Assembly (NCBI RefSeq): GCF_011764425.1
Contig: NZ_BLPF01000003.1
Coordinates: 930,001 to 994,000, forward strand
Reading direction: 5' to 3'
Source: Phytohabitans houttuyneae
Lineage (GTDB): Bacteria; Actinomycetota; Actinomycetes; Mycobacteriales; Micromonosporaceae
DNA: 64,000 nucleotides
Under the pieces are notes generated by a model, which was given only the letters and a program-made list of their open reading frames with translations, ran no database searches and had not been told where the DNA came from. The position numbers and the translations under genes were made by a program. The number at the start of each line of letters is the position of its first letter. Position 1 is the first letter of the stretch. Of the stretch, positions 57,139 through 64,000 are shown in pieces.

Positions 57139-57879
57139 TCAGGTCAGGTGCAGTCGCCGCGCCCCGCCCGCGCCGGCCAGGTCGTCGGGGAGCCCGGCGG
57201 CGTAGCGGGCGGAGTCGTCCCGCGGCGCGTAGCCCAGCTCGGCGCGCGCCCGGTCACAGCGCCACTGCGGGGTCGAGTTGGCCGAGACGCCGTGGTAGAC
57301 GCCGTACCCCACGTCGGCGGTGAGCGCGCCCGTCACCAGCCGCACCAGGTCGGGCCCGCTCAGCCACCCGGGCAGCCAGCTGCGGGCCGGCGGCTCGTCG
57401 CGCACCCCGCCCAGGCGAAGGCAGGCGACCCGCAGGCCGAACCGGTCCGCGTAAACCCGGGCGGTCGCCTCCGCGAACACCTTGAGCGCCCCGTAGGCGC
57501 AGCACGGGTACGGCGGCGCGTCCTCGCCCACCTCGGCCACCCCGGCGTCGACGTACCCACCCAGCGCGTGCAGCGAGCTGGCGAGCACCACCCGCGGCAC
57601 GCCCGCGGCGACCGAGGCGTCCAGGACGTTGACGACCGCGTCGGCGTTGGGCCCGCGCAGGTCCGCCCACTGCGCGTCGGGGTCGGCGTTGGCCGCGAGG
57701 TGTACGACCGCGTCGACGCCCGCGCACACCTCCCGCGCGAACGCCGGCTCGCACAGGTCGCCGGCGACCACCCCCGCGCCGCCCGCCACGTCGGTGAGGC
57801 GCAGGTCGAACGCCGGGGCCAGGCCGCCGAGCAGCAGCCGCGCGACCCCACCGGCGGCACCGGTGACCAGGACCTTCAC
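57139..57879 (-). CDS. NAD-dependent epimerase/dehydratase-like protein (extended SDR)
   Basis: A 246-residue extended SDR. The N-terminal VLVTGAAGGVARLLLGGLAP loop binds NAD(P). VVHLAANADPDAQW, VLASSLHALGG and PCCAYGALKVFAEA (the Tyr and Lys of YxxxK) follow. The protein is short for sugar epimerases (about 310) and resembles the uronate dehydrogenase/NAD-dependent epimerase subgroup (size about 250-270, with HLAANADPDA and YG-SKVFGE-type motifs). Uronate dehydrogenase (Udh) oxidises glucuronate or galacturonate; that would be consistent but is unproven. GTG start at 57879. Confidence 0.75.
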   Translation of the reverse strand: MKVLVTGAAGGVARLLLGGLAPAFDLRLTDVAGGAGVVAGDLCEPAFAREVCAGVDAVVHLAANADPDAQWADLRGPNADAVVNVLDASVAAGVPRVVLASSLHALGGYVDAGVAEVGEDAPPYPCCAYGALKVFAEATARVYADRFGLRVACLRLGGVRDEPPARSWLPGWLSGPDLVRLVTGALTADVGYGVYHGVSANSTPQWRCDRARAELGYAPRDDSARYAAGLPDDLAGAGGARRLHLT

Positions 57880-57982
57880 GCGCTCACCATCCCACCATCA
57901 CCCGCCGAGCCAGCTCTCGACCCGGACAGCTTTCCACGATCCGCACGATGGTGGCTGTTGTCCCTCACCGATCAAGACTTGG

Positions 57983-58039
57983 GCTACCGCGACGTCCGCG
58001 GTGGTCCGGACCGTTGCTCCCGCGGCCTCACCCTCCGCG
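57983..58039 (+). repeat. GGTCCGGACC repeat family, copy D
   Basis: GCTACCGCGACGTCCGCGG, TGGTCCGGACCGTTGCTCCC and GCGGCCTCACCCTCCGCG run without interruption. The element contains three small dyads: ACCGCG/CGCGGT, GGTCCGGACC and CCGCGG/CCGCGG. It lies in the 509-bp gap 57880-58388, which otherwise holds only the hairpin at 58135 and the promoter of the LuxR gene. Confidence 0.8.
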
Positions 58040-58134
58040 ACGACAAGGTCCTGCCCCGCCCGCCGTCAAGCTGCGCGCTTGCCGCGCTCGGGCAGCCACC
58101 GTCCGCGGTGGACAGCCACGTCCCGGCGCTTTGT

Positions 58135-58182
58135 GATCGTGGACGCGAGCGGCCCCTGGGTGGGCAGTTGGCGTCCACGATC
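58135..58182. repeat. Inverted repeat GATCGTGGACGC / GCGTCCACGATC
   Basis: Perfect 12-bp arms at 58135-58146 and 58171-58182 flank a 24-base loop. It is in a gene-free gap, 96 bases after repeat copy D. It looks like a further REP-type family; other copies were not seen in this window. Confidence 0.7.
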
Positions 58183-58388
58183 TGCGAAGGGCGGTGGGGC
58201 CGGACCTCGGTTCAGCTGGGCGTGCGTCCAAGTCGGGAGCGACCCCGCGGCGGGACCGCCGACGGTTCGAGCAGTGAGGGTTGCGCTATTCAGCAACGGA
58301 TCTCGCTAGTGGATCTTGTGGGTGGAGACATGGTCGGCGTCCTGTGCTTGTATGCGTCCGTATCGGCCATCAACGGGGGAGGTTGTAC

Positions 58389-59420
58389 ATGGCTGGTAGC
58401 GAACGGGGGGTGCTGACCGTCGGCCGCGCGGTGCCGTCGCTGGTGCGGTGGGGTGTCTCGGCGGACGCCGACCTGGTGTACCGGTGCCTGGTGAGCTTCG
58501 GTGCGCAGCGGGCGGGCGACGTCGCGGCGGACCTCGGCCTGGCCCCGCGCCGGGTGCGCGCCGCGCTCGACGAGCTCGTCGCGGCGGACCTGGTGCGGGG
58601 CGGCCAAGGGCCGGCGGCGGGCGCGGTCGACGGTCTCAGCTGGCATGCGGTACCGCCGGACGCGGCGGTCAAGGCGTTGCGGCGGCGGGCGCTGCACCGG
58701 GTGCCCGCGCCGGGGCGCGCGGGTCCGGGGCCGGTGCCGGCGCGGCTGCTGCCGGATCTGCGGGCGACCCGGCAGCGGATCGCGCAGCTGGTGGCGGTCG
58801 AGCGTGCCGAGCACCTGGCGATGAACCCGGAGCAGGCGTTCAGCTCCGACACGCTGGCGATCGGCTCGGCCATCGACGCCGACCTGCTGGGCCGCAAGGT
58901 GCGTGTGCGCTCGCTCGGACTGCCGCCGGCGGACGGCGACCGGTCGTCGGCGTACGCGGTGCGGTTCGCGCGGCTCGGCGGCGAGTACCGGCTCGCCGAC
59001 CGGCTGCCGCACAAGATGATGATTTTCGACCGGCGGGTGGCGCTGGTCGCGGTCGACCCGCTCGACCTGGACCACGGCAGCTGGGAGTTTACCGAGCCGG
59101 CCGCGGTCGAGTCCCTGGTCAGCCTGTTTGTCCGCCAGTGGAGTGGCGCGACAGATCCATGCCGGAACGGAGTGCCCTCGCTCGTGCTCACCCAACGGGA
59201 GAAGGCGGTGATCGCGTTGCTCGCCGACGGGCACACGGACGCCACCGCCGCCAAGCAGCTCGGCGTGTCGACGCGCACGCTCACGTACACCCTGCGCGGC
59301 CTGATGGACCGCGTCGGCGTGGAGAACAGGTTTCAGCTCGGCCTGGCCCTCGGCGCGATGCACGCGGTCACGCCGCCCGCCGGGCCGGCCGGCGAGCACG
59401 AGGAAGGGAGCCAGCCGTGA
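58389..59420 (+). CDS. LuxR-type HTH regulator with TrmB-like N-terminal part
   Basis: A 343-residue regulator from ATG 58389 (GGGGGAGG 7 bases ahead). The N-terminus (about 20-75; AQRAGDVAADLGLAPRRVRA) looks like a winged helix of TrmB/MarR type. A middle domain (about 110-255) has IDADLLGRKVRVRSLGLP and HKMMIFDRRVALVAVDP, the phospholipase-D-like sensor seen in such actinobacterial proteins. The C-terminal LuxR helix-turn-helix (about 265-330) reads LTQREKAVIALLADGHTDAT then AAKQLGVSTRTLTYTLRGLM. It overlaps the next gene by 4 bases. It probably activates its own operon. Confidence 0.85.
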   Translation: MAGSERGVLTVGRAVPSLVRWGVSADADLVYRCLVSFGAQRAGDVAADLGLAPRRVRAALDELVAADLVRGGQGPAAGAVDGLSWHAVPPDAAVKALRRRALHRVPAPGRAGPGPVPARLLPDLRATRQRIAQLVAVERAEHLAMNPEQAFSSDTLAIGSAIDADLLGRKVRVRSLGLPPADGDRSSAYAVRFARLGGEYRLADRLPHKMMIFDRRVALVAVDPLDLDHGSWEFTEPAAVESLVSLFVRQWSGATDPCRNGVPSLVLTQREKAVIALLADGHTDATAAKQLGVSTRTLTYTLRGLMDRVGVENRFQLGLALGAMHAVTPPAGPAGEHEEGSQP

Positions 59421-59935
59421 GGCGCGCATTCGTACGGGTGGTGGCCGCGCTCGCCGCCGCGTCCGTCGTGGTGGCCACCGCCGGGCCGGCGCGGGCCGCG
59501 TCCGACGAATGGAAACGCATCCCGTGTACCTCCGGCGCCATCGACCGCGCCGTCGCCAGCCCGGACGGCCTGAACCTCACGATGGAGTGGCACCTGGACT
59601 GCGCGGCGTCGCCGGACGTGCCCGGTGCCAGGTTCGGTCACGGCCTCTACCCCCGCAAGGGCGAGGCGGTGGCGCCGGGGCAGTGGCTGCAGATCTACTC
59701 CCTGACCGCGCCGACGCTGTTCGCCGCCACCGCCAAGCTGCCCGACGCGCCGGAGCTGGGCATCTGCGTGGTCACCGACTACGACGTGCGGGTCGGGTGC
59801 GTGCGCGTGGAGCGGTACCCGTCGGGATATGTGGCCGTGGAGCCGTTGCCGACCAGCGATCCGCTGGTGGACCGGCCGGTGCGCTTTGTCCCGTTCGACC
59901 AAGGGGGAGGCGGCACCTGTGGCGGCTGCTGGTAG
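59417..59935 (+). CDS. Small secreted Cys-rich protein of unknown function
   Basis: A 172-residue exported protein starting at GTG 59417 within the stop of the LuxR gene (GTGA). The signal peptide ends near ARAAS (about residue 26). The mature part has six Cys (RIPCTSG, HLDCAAS, LGICVVTDYD, RVGCVRVE and the C-terminal TCGGCW), enough for three disulfides. No domain is recognised. Its 3' end overlaps the following SARP gene, so a regulator, a secreted factor and an activator are translationally coupled. Confidence 0.65.
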   Translation: MRRAFVRVVAALAAASVVVATAGPARAASDEWKRIPCTSGAIDRAVASPDGLNLTMEWHLDCAASPDVPGARFGHGLYPRKGEAVAPGQWLQIYSLTAPTLFAATAKLPDAPELGICVVTDYDVRVGCVRVERYPSGYVAVEPLPTSDPLVDRPVRFVPFDQGGGGTCGGCW

Positions 59936-60764
59936 GGCGCTCGCGGCCAGTGACGCGCTGCAGGTGGGGCTGCTCGGCCCGGTGCGGGTGCTCGCGCACG
60001 GGCGGCCGGTGACCATCACCGCGCCGCGGCGGCAGGTGATCCTCACCGCCCTCGCGCTCGCGGCCGGGCAGAGCGTCGGCACCGCCGCGCTGGCCCGCTA
60101 CCTGTGGGGCGAGGACGTCCCGTCGCACGCCCGCCGGGCACTGTCCACTGTGGTGACCCGGCTGCGGCAGGACCTCGGCATGGACGTGATCCGCGGCACG
60201 GCCGGCGGGTACGCGCTGGCGGTACCGCCCGACGCGGTCGACGTGCACCGCTTCCGCGCCCTGCTGCGCGCGTCCCGTACCGCCGGCGGTGCGGCCGAGC
60301 TGGACCTGCTGGACCGCGCGCTGGCCTGCTGGCGGGCGCACGGCGAGCCGCTGCAGGACGTGGGCTCGGACGCGCTCGTGGCCGAGTACGCGCCGGGACT
60401 GGCCGAGCAGTGGTACGCCGCGAACGAACGCCGCGTCGACCTGCTGATGGCCACCGGTGCCCACGCCGACCTCGTACCGCAGCTGCGCGACCTGACCGCC
60501 CGCCAGCCGCTGCGCGAGTCGCTGTGGTGCCGGCTGATGGTGGCCCTGTACCGGTCCGGCCGGCAGGCGGAGGCACTGGAGGCGTTCGGCAGGGTCCGCG
60601 AGCTGCTCGCCGACGAGCTCGGCGTCCGGCCCGGCCGGGAGCTGCTGGCCACCCACCGCGCGGTGCTCGTGCACGACCCGGCGGTGGCCGCACCCGGGCG
60701 CCGCGTCAACCGTGCCCGCCGCGGCGCCCACCGCCCCAGGCTGCGGCCGCGCACCCGCCCGTAG
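59919..60764 (+). CDS. Small SARP-family transcriptional activator
   Basis: A 281-residue activator of the DnrI/RedD size class. An OmpR-like winged helix (about 8-95; VGLLGPVRVLAHGRPVTITA, ALARYLWGEDVPSHARRALS) is followed by a BTAD domain (about 102-250; VDVHRFRALLRASR, QPLRESLWCRLMVALYRSGR). The Arg-rich tail is probably disordered. GTG 59919 has GGGGGAGG 8 bases ahead and overlaps the previous gene by 17 bases. Small SARPs usually switch on antibiotic clusters; none is visible within the window. Confidence 0.85.
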   Translation: MAAAGRALAASDALQVGLLGPVRVLAHGRPVTITAPRRQVILTALALAAGQSVGTAALARYLWGEDVPSHARRALSTVVTRLRQDLGMDVIRGTAGGYALAVPPDAVDVHRFRALLRASRTAGGAAELDLLDRALACWRAHGEPLQDVGSDALVAEYAPGLAEQWYAANERRVDLLMATGAHADLVPQLRDLTARQPLRESLWCRLMVALYRSGRQAEALEAFGRVRELLADELGVRPGRELLATHRAVLVHDPAVAAPGRRVNRARRGAHRPRLRPRTRP

Positions 60765-60788
60765 GTGCGCGGCCGGCCCGGCTCCGGC

Positions 60789-61442
60789 TCAGCCACGGGC
60801 GGTGGCCGCACGCGGCGCGGCGGGATCGGCGGCCGCCCGCGGCCGCGTGTGCAGGGCGACGGCCATCGCGAGCAGCAGCAGGCCGTACACGCCGACGCCG
60901 CCGGCGAGCGCCTTGGTGAGCGCGAGGCCGAGCAGCGCGGTGGTCCAGGCACCGGCCACGATCGGCGTGTACCGCCGCCATCCCCGCCAGACGCCCGCGG
61001 CGAGCGTTCCGGCGCCGGCCAGCAGCAGGCCGGCGGCGGAGACAAGGGTGCCGAGGCCGAACATCGTCCCGACGGCGCCCGCGGCCGTGTCGTCCAGCGC
61101 CGCGTCGCGGATCGGGATCGAGGCCAGCTCGGCGGCGGTGAGGATGAGCGTGCCGACCACGGCGAGGCGCACGCCCCACCGCCCGCTGAACGACGCGCCG
61201 GCGGCGCCGCTGCGGCCGAAGCCCACCAGCCCGATCGCGATGAGCACGTGCCAGAGCGCGTAGACGGCGGTCACGGCGACGAACGCGTCCGCCGACCACG
61301 GGTAGCTCCACCGGTCGTCCGGTACGTCGCTGGCCGGCTGGACGGCGAGCTGCACGATCACGCCGCTGAGCGCGGTGCCGGCCGCACCGACGATGAAGGC
61401 CAGCGCGGCCCGGTTGGTCGACTCGACAGTGGAAGTGTTCAT
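60789..61442 (-). CDS. Hypothetical integral membrane protein
   Basis: A 217-residue protein with six predicted membrane helices (about 12-35, 50-75, 88-108, 125-145, 155-172, 180-200). ATG 61442 has GGAGGAAACC ahead. The order of helices and the lack of charged motifs in them fit the many uncharacterised small membrane proteins of actinomycetes. No function is proposed. It is convergent with the SARP gene and divergent from the histidine kinase gene. Confidence 0.65.
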   Translation of the reverse strand: MNTSTVESTNRAALAFIVGAAGTALSGVIVQLAVQPASDVPDDRWSYPWSADAFVAVTAVYALWHVLIAIGLVGFGRSGAAGASFSGRWGVRLAVVGTLILTAAELASIPIRDAALDDTAAGAVGTMFGLGTLVSAAGLLLAGAGTLAAGVWRGWRRYTPIVAGAWTTALLGLALTKALAGGVGVYGLLLLAMAVALHTRPRAAADPAAPRAATARG

Positions 61443-61600
61443 GGTTTCCTCCGTTCCGGGGTGTTGCAGGCACCGTAGGAACGGGCGGCGGGCCGGGGCA
61501 TCGGTGCGGGATCGCAATCGCGGCGTCAGTGCTGGCACTGAGCGGGACCACGCGTTGGCACGATTGCCCGCGGCCCGCGGCGGTTGGGAGGATTCCGCAC

Positions 61601-63571
61601 GTGAGGGGTGTGCGGCTGGGTGCGCTGCCGGCGTCGTTGCTCGTAACGACGCTGGTGCTGGAGGCCGTCGGGGTCGCGCTGTCGTGGGGCCTCGAGCCGC
61701 GCTTCCAGACGGTCGTGTACTGCCTTTACACGGTCACGCTCGCCGCTTCGGGCGCGTTGATCGCCGCGCGGCACCCGCGTAACGCGATCGGGTGGCTCTT
61801 CAGCGCGACGGCGCTGGCCACCGCGGTGACCGCGGACGTGGCGCAGGGCTGGGGACTGCGCGCTCCGGCGCACGGCTGGCCGGCCGGGCCGCTGGGTGAG
61901 TGGATCTCGGCGGTGAGCTGGATCCCGGCCGGTACCGCGATCGTGTTCACGCTGCTGTTGTTTCCGGACGGGCGGCTGCCGCGCGACCGCTGGCGGGCCG
62001 TCGCCTGGGTCAACGTCGCCGGCGCCGCCCTGCTGCTGCCCGGGTGGGCGTTCGGCCCCGACCTCGGGTCGGAGTTTCTGACCGGCCGCAACCCGTACGT
62101 GGTGCCGCAGCTGCCGGCCGGCCCTCTCGTCGCGGCCGGGATGGCGTTGTTCCTGGCCTCGCTGGTCGCCTCGGTGGTCCCGCTGGTGCTGCGGTTGCGG
62201 CGGGCGACCGGTGTGGAGCGGCTGCAGCTCAAGTGGGTGGTCTTCGGCGCCGCGGTGAGCGTCGGGCTCCTGCCGCTGGTGGCGCTGCTGTGGAGCGTGT
62301 TCCCGATCGTGCAGTCGGTCTCGGCGGTCGCGCTCGCCGCGCTGCCGGTCGCCACCTGCGTCGCGATCCTGCGGTACCGGCTGTACGACATCGACCTGGT
62401 CATCAGCCGCACCGTCGTCTACCTGACGCTCACCGCCCTGCTCGCCGCGGCGTACGCGGCCAGCGCGCTGGTGCTCGGCATCGTCGCCGGCGGCCGTTCG
62501 GCGTGGGTCACGGCCGGGGCGACGCTGGTGGTCGCGGTCGCGTTCCGGCCGCTGCGCGACCGCCTCCAGGCCGGCGTCGACCGCCGCTTCAACCGGGCCC
62601 GTTACGCGGCGGTCAGCCAGGTGAGCGGCTTTTTGGAGGATCTGCGCGCCGGCCGGGCCGCGCCGGAGCAGATCCAGGGGGTGCTGCGCAGGGCGCTCGA
62701 CGTCGACGACCTCGACGTGCGCATCCACCTGCCCGACAGCGGGACCGCCGTCGACCTGCGCGGCCAGCCGGTGGTGGACCGGCCGGACGACGCGCGCGAG
62801 CGGTGGCCGATCCGCCACGGGGGCACCACGCTCGGCGTGGCGCTGACCGGCGCGGCGCCGGAGCGGGCCCACGCGCTGCTGCCCACGCTGCTGGACGTGG
62901 GCGCGCTGGCCGTCGAGATGGCCCGGCTGCGGGTGGAGCTGCGCCGGCGGCTGGGCGAGGTGGAGGCGTCCCGGGCCCGGATCGTCGCCGTCGCCGACGC
63001 CGAGCGCCGCCGCATCGAGCGTGACCTGCACGACGGGGCCCAGCAGCGGCTGGTGTCGATCGGCCTGGCGCTGCGGCACGCGCAGCATTCGATCGGGTCC
63101 GGCGCGGGCGAGGCGGTGCGCACCATCGACGGCGCGATCGCCGAGATCACGGTGGCCATCGACGAGCTCCGCGAGCTCGCGCAGGGACTGCGGCCGGCAC
63201 ACCTGGACGGCGGGCTGGGTCCGGCGCTGCGCGAGCTCGCCCGCCGCGCACCGCTGCCCGTGCGCGTCGACGCGACCGCCGACCGGTTTCCCGCCGACGT
63301 GGAGACGGCCGCCTACTTCACCGTCTGCGAGGGCCTGACCAACGCGGTCAAGCACGCCGGAGCGAGCACGGTCGTGCTCAGCGCCGGCCGGCAGCGGGAC
63401 AGGCTCGTCGTGCGGGTCATCGACGACGGGGTGGGCGGCGCCCGCCCGCGTGACCGCTCCGGCCTGACCGGCCTCTCCGACCGGGTCGCCACGCACGGCG
63501 GCACGCTCGTCCTCGACAGCGTGCCGGGACGCGGCACGGTGCTGACCGCGGAGTTTCCATGCGCGTCGTGA
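61601..63571 (+). CDS. Sensor histidine kinase (NarL-type, HisKA_3)
   Basis: A 656-residue membrane sensor. The N-terminal half has about seven to eight hydrophobic helices (about 8-330) forming an intramembrane sensor, then a GAF-like region (about 345-445). The HisKA_3 dimerisation motif RRIERDLHDGAQQRLVSIGL carries the phospho-His H477. A HATPase_c domain follows (NAVKHAGAS, IDDGVGG, GLTGLSDR). GTG 61601 has GGGAGGA ahead. It overlaps the response regulator gene by 13 bases, making a dedicated pair. The signal is unknown. Confidence 0.92.
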   Translation: MRGVRLGALPASLLVTTLVLEAVGVALSWGLEPRFQTVVYCLYTVTLAASGALIAARHPRNAIGWLFSATALATAVTADVAQGWGLRAPAHGWPAGPLGEWISAVSWIPAGTAIVFTLLLFPDGRLPRDRWRAVAWVNVAGAALLLPGWAFGPDLGSEFLTGRNPYVVPQLPAGPLVAAGMALFLASLVASVVPLVLRLRRATGVERLQLKWVVFGAAVSVGLLPLVALLWSVFPIVQSVSAVALAALPVATCVAILRYRLYDIDLVISRTVVYLTLTALLAAAYAASALVLGIVAGGRSAWVTAGATLVVAVAFRPLRDRLQAGVDRRFNRARYAAVSQVSGFLEDLRAGRAAPEQIQGVLRRALDVDDLDVRIHLPDSGTAVDLRGQPVVDRPDDARERWPIRHGGTTLGVALTGAAPERAHALLPTLLDVGALAVEMARLRVELRRRLGEVEASRARIVAVADAERRRIERDLHDGAQQRLVSIGLALRHAQHSIGSGAGEAVRTIDGAIAEITVAIDELRELAQGLRPAHLDGGLGPALRELARRAPLPVRVDATADRFPADVETAAYFTVCEGLTNAVKHAGASTVVLSAGRQRDRLVVRVIDDGVGGARPRDRSGLTGLSDRVATHGGTLVLDSVPGRGTVLTAEFPCAS

Positions 63572-64000
63572 TCGCCGAAGACCAGGCCCTGCTCCGCGAA
63601 GGGCTGGCCCGCCTGTTCCGGGACGGCGGCCACGAGGTGGTGGCCACCCGCGCCGACGCCGAGGACCTGCCAGCGACGGTCGCGGCCACCCTCCCGGACC
63701 TCGTCGTGCTGGACATCCGCATGCCGCCGACGTTCACCGACGAGGGCGCCCGCGTCGCGACGGCGATCAAGGCGGCGCACCCGGAGGTCGGCGTGCTGCT
63801 GCTGTCCCAGCACATCGAGACCGCGCACGCCGTGACGCTGGTCGCCCAGGCGGGCTTCGGATACCTGCTCAAAGACCGGGTGCTGGAGGTCGGCGACTTC
63901 CTGGCCACCGCCGAGCGGGTCGCCAACGGCGGCTCCGCCCTCGAGCCGCGCGTCGTCGCCCACCTCGTCGCACCGGTCCACGGTGGACAGTTGGGCAGGC
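63559..64000 (+). CDS. Response regulator, NarL/FixJ family (partial, runs off the window)
   Basis: The first 147 codons are present from ATG 63559. The receiver domain has IAEDQALLREGLARLF (acidic pocket), the phospho-acceptor D52 in VVLDIRMPP, LLLSQHIETA and the Lys of YLLKDRV. The LuxR-type DNA-binding domain should begin just beyond the end. It is translationally coupled to the kinase and is its partner. Confidence 0.92.
   Translation, partial: MRVVIAEDQALLREGLARLFRDGGHEVVATRADAEDLPATVAATLPDLVVLDIRMPPTFTDEGARVATAIKAAHPEVGVLLLSQHIETAHAVTLVAQAGFGYLLKDRVLEVGDFLATAERVANGGSALEPRVVAHLVAPVHGGQLGR

Noticed and set aside
59417-59935. A RiPP precursor, because of the C-terminal TCGGCW
   Set aside because: The protein has a Sec-type signal and 172 residues, and no modifying enzyme gene is nearby; disulfides explain the Cys residues more simply.

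Overview
The window is very GC-rich DNA with strong G/C at third codon positions, many GTG starts, GGAGG-type ribosome binding sites, SARP regulators, an F420-type oxidoreductase, a RamB-type glyoxylate regulator and Tat, LPXTG and CBM2 secreted proteins. This points to a filamentous actinomycete, most likely of the Micromonosporaceae (Actinoplanes, Micromonospora, Phytohabitans or Dactylosporangium type). The taxonomic call is inference. There are no rRNA or tRNA genes, no CRISPR array and no phage or plasmid core genes. It reads as a chromosomal arm-like stretch of accessory and regulatory genes.

Layout. 0.2-1.9 kb: a LysR regulator divergent from a short-chain dehydrogenase. 1.9-10.4 kb: the most interesting locus, a polysaccharide cluster made of a membrane-anchored heparinase II/III-type lyase, a short nucleotide-sugar 6-dehydrogenase, a processive GT2 synthase, a membrane-anchored right-handed beta-helix protein and a secreted beta-helix protein with the DPHD motif of AlgG mannuronan C5-epimerases. 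Together they have the core parts of an alginate-like polyuronate pathway, without the Gram-negative export and acetylation genes. 10.4-16 kb: a TetR/DHA2 efflux pair with twin operators, a DUF6153/DUF305 pair and a penicillin-acylase relative that lacks its nucleophile segment. 16-25 kb: a PH-like membrane protein, an MFS exporter, a DrrAB-type ABC exporter, a large SARP-ATPase regulator and an ECF sigma factor with its partner. 25-34 kb: a MerR-VIT/vWA operon broken by a small repeat element, a Tat-exported surface protein, the glyoxylate shunt (aceA-aceB) divergent from a RamB-like regulator, and a STAS protein.

34-44 kb: an MFS exporter and an internally deleted DUF899 gene, a scarred region with gene remnants, a TetR with triple operators, gadB, a secreted propeller-like protein, an LLM oxidoreductase, an SGNH esterase and a LysR. 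44-52 kb: a truncated MFS gene abutting a secreted sugar dehydrogenase, an LPVTG wall protein, an EamA transporter, a PAP2-PepSY phosphatase and cutC. 52-64 kb: a SARP-NB-ARC-TPR regulator, a DUF4184 membrane protein, a CBM2-GH12 glucanase, a nucleotide-sugar-epimerase-like protein, a translationally coupled LuxR-secreted protein-SARP trio, a membrane protein, and a histidine kinase with a response regulator that runs off the window.

Two global features affect any reading of this sequence. First, at least six gene breaks are repaired by restoring one base in a G/C run, which looks more like systematic sequencing error than pseudogenisation. Second, several families of short interspersed palindromic repeats occupy the gaps, and one 101-bp element sits inside a gene whose frame is exactly restored by removing it.
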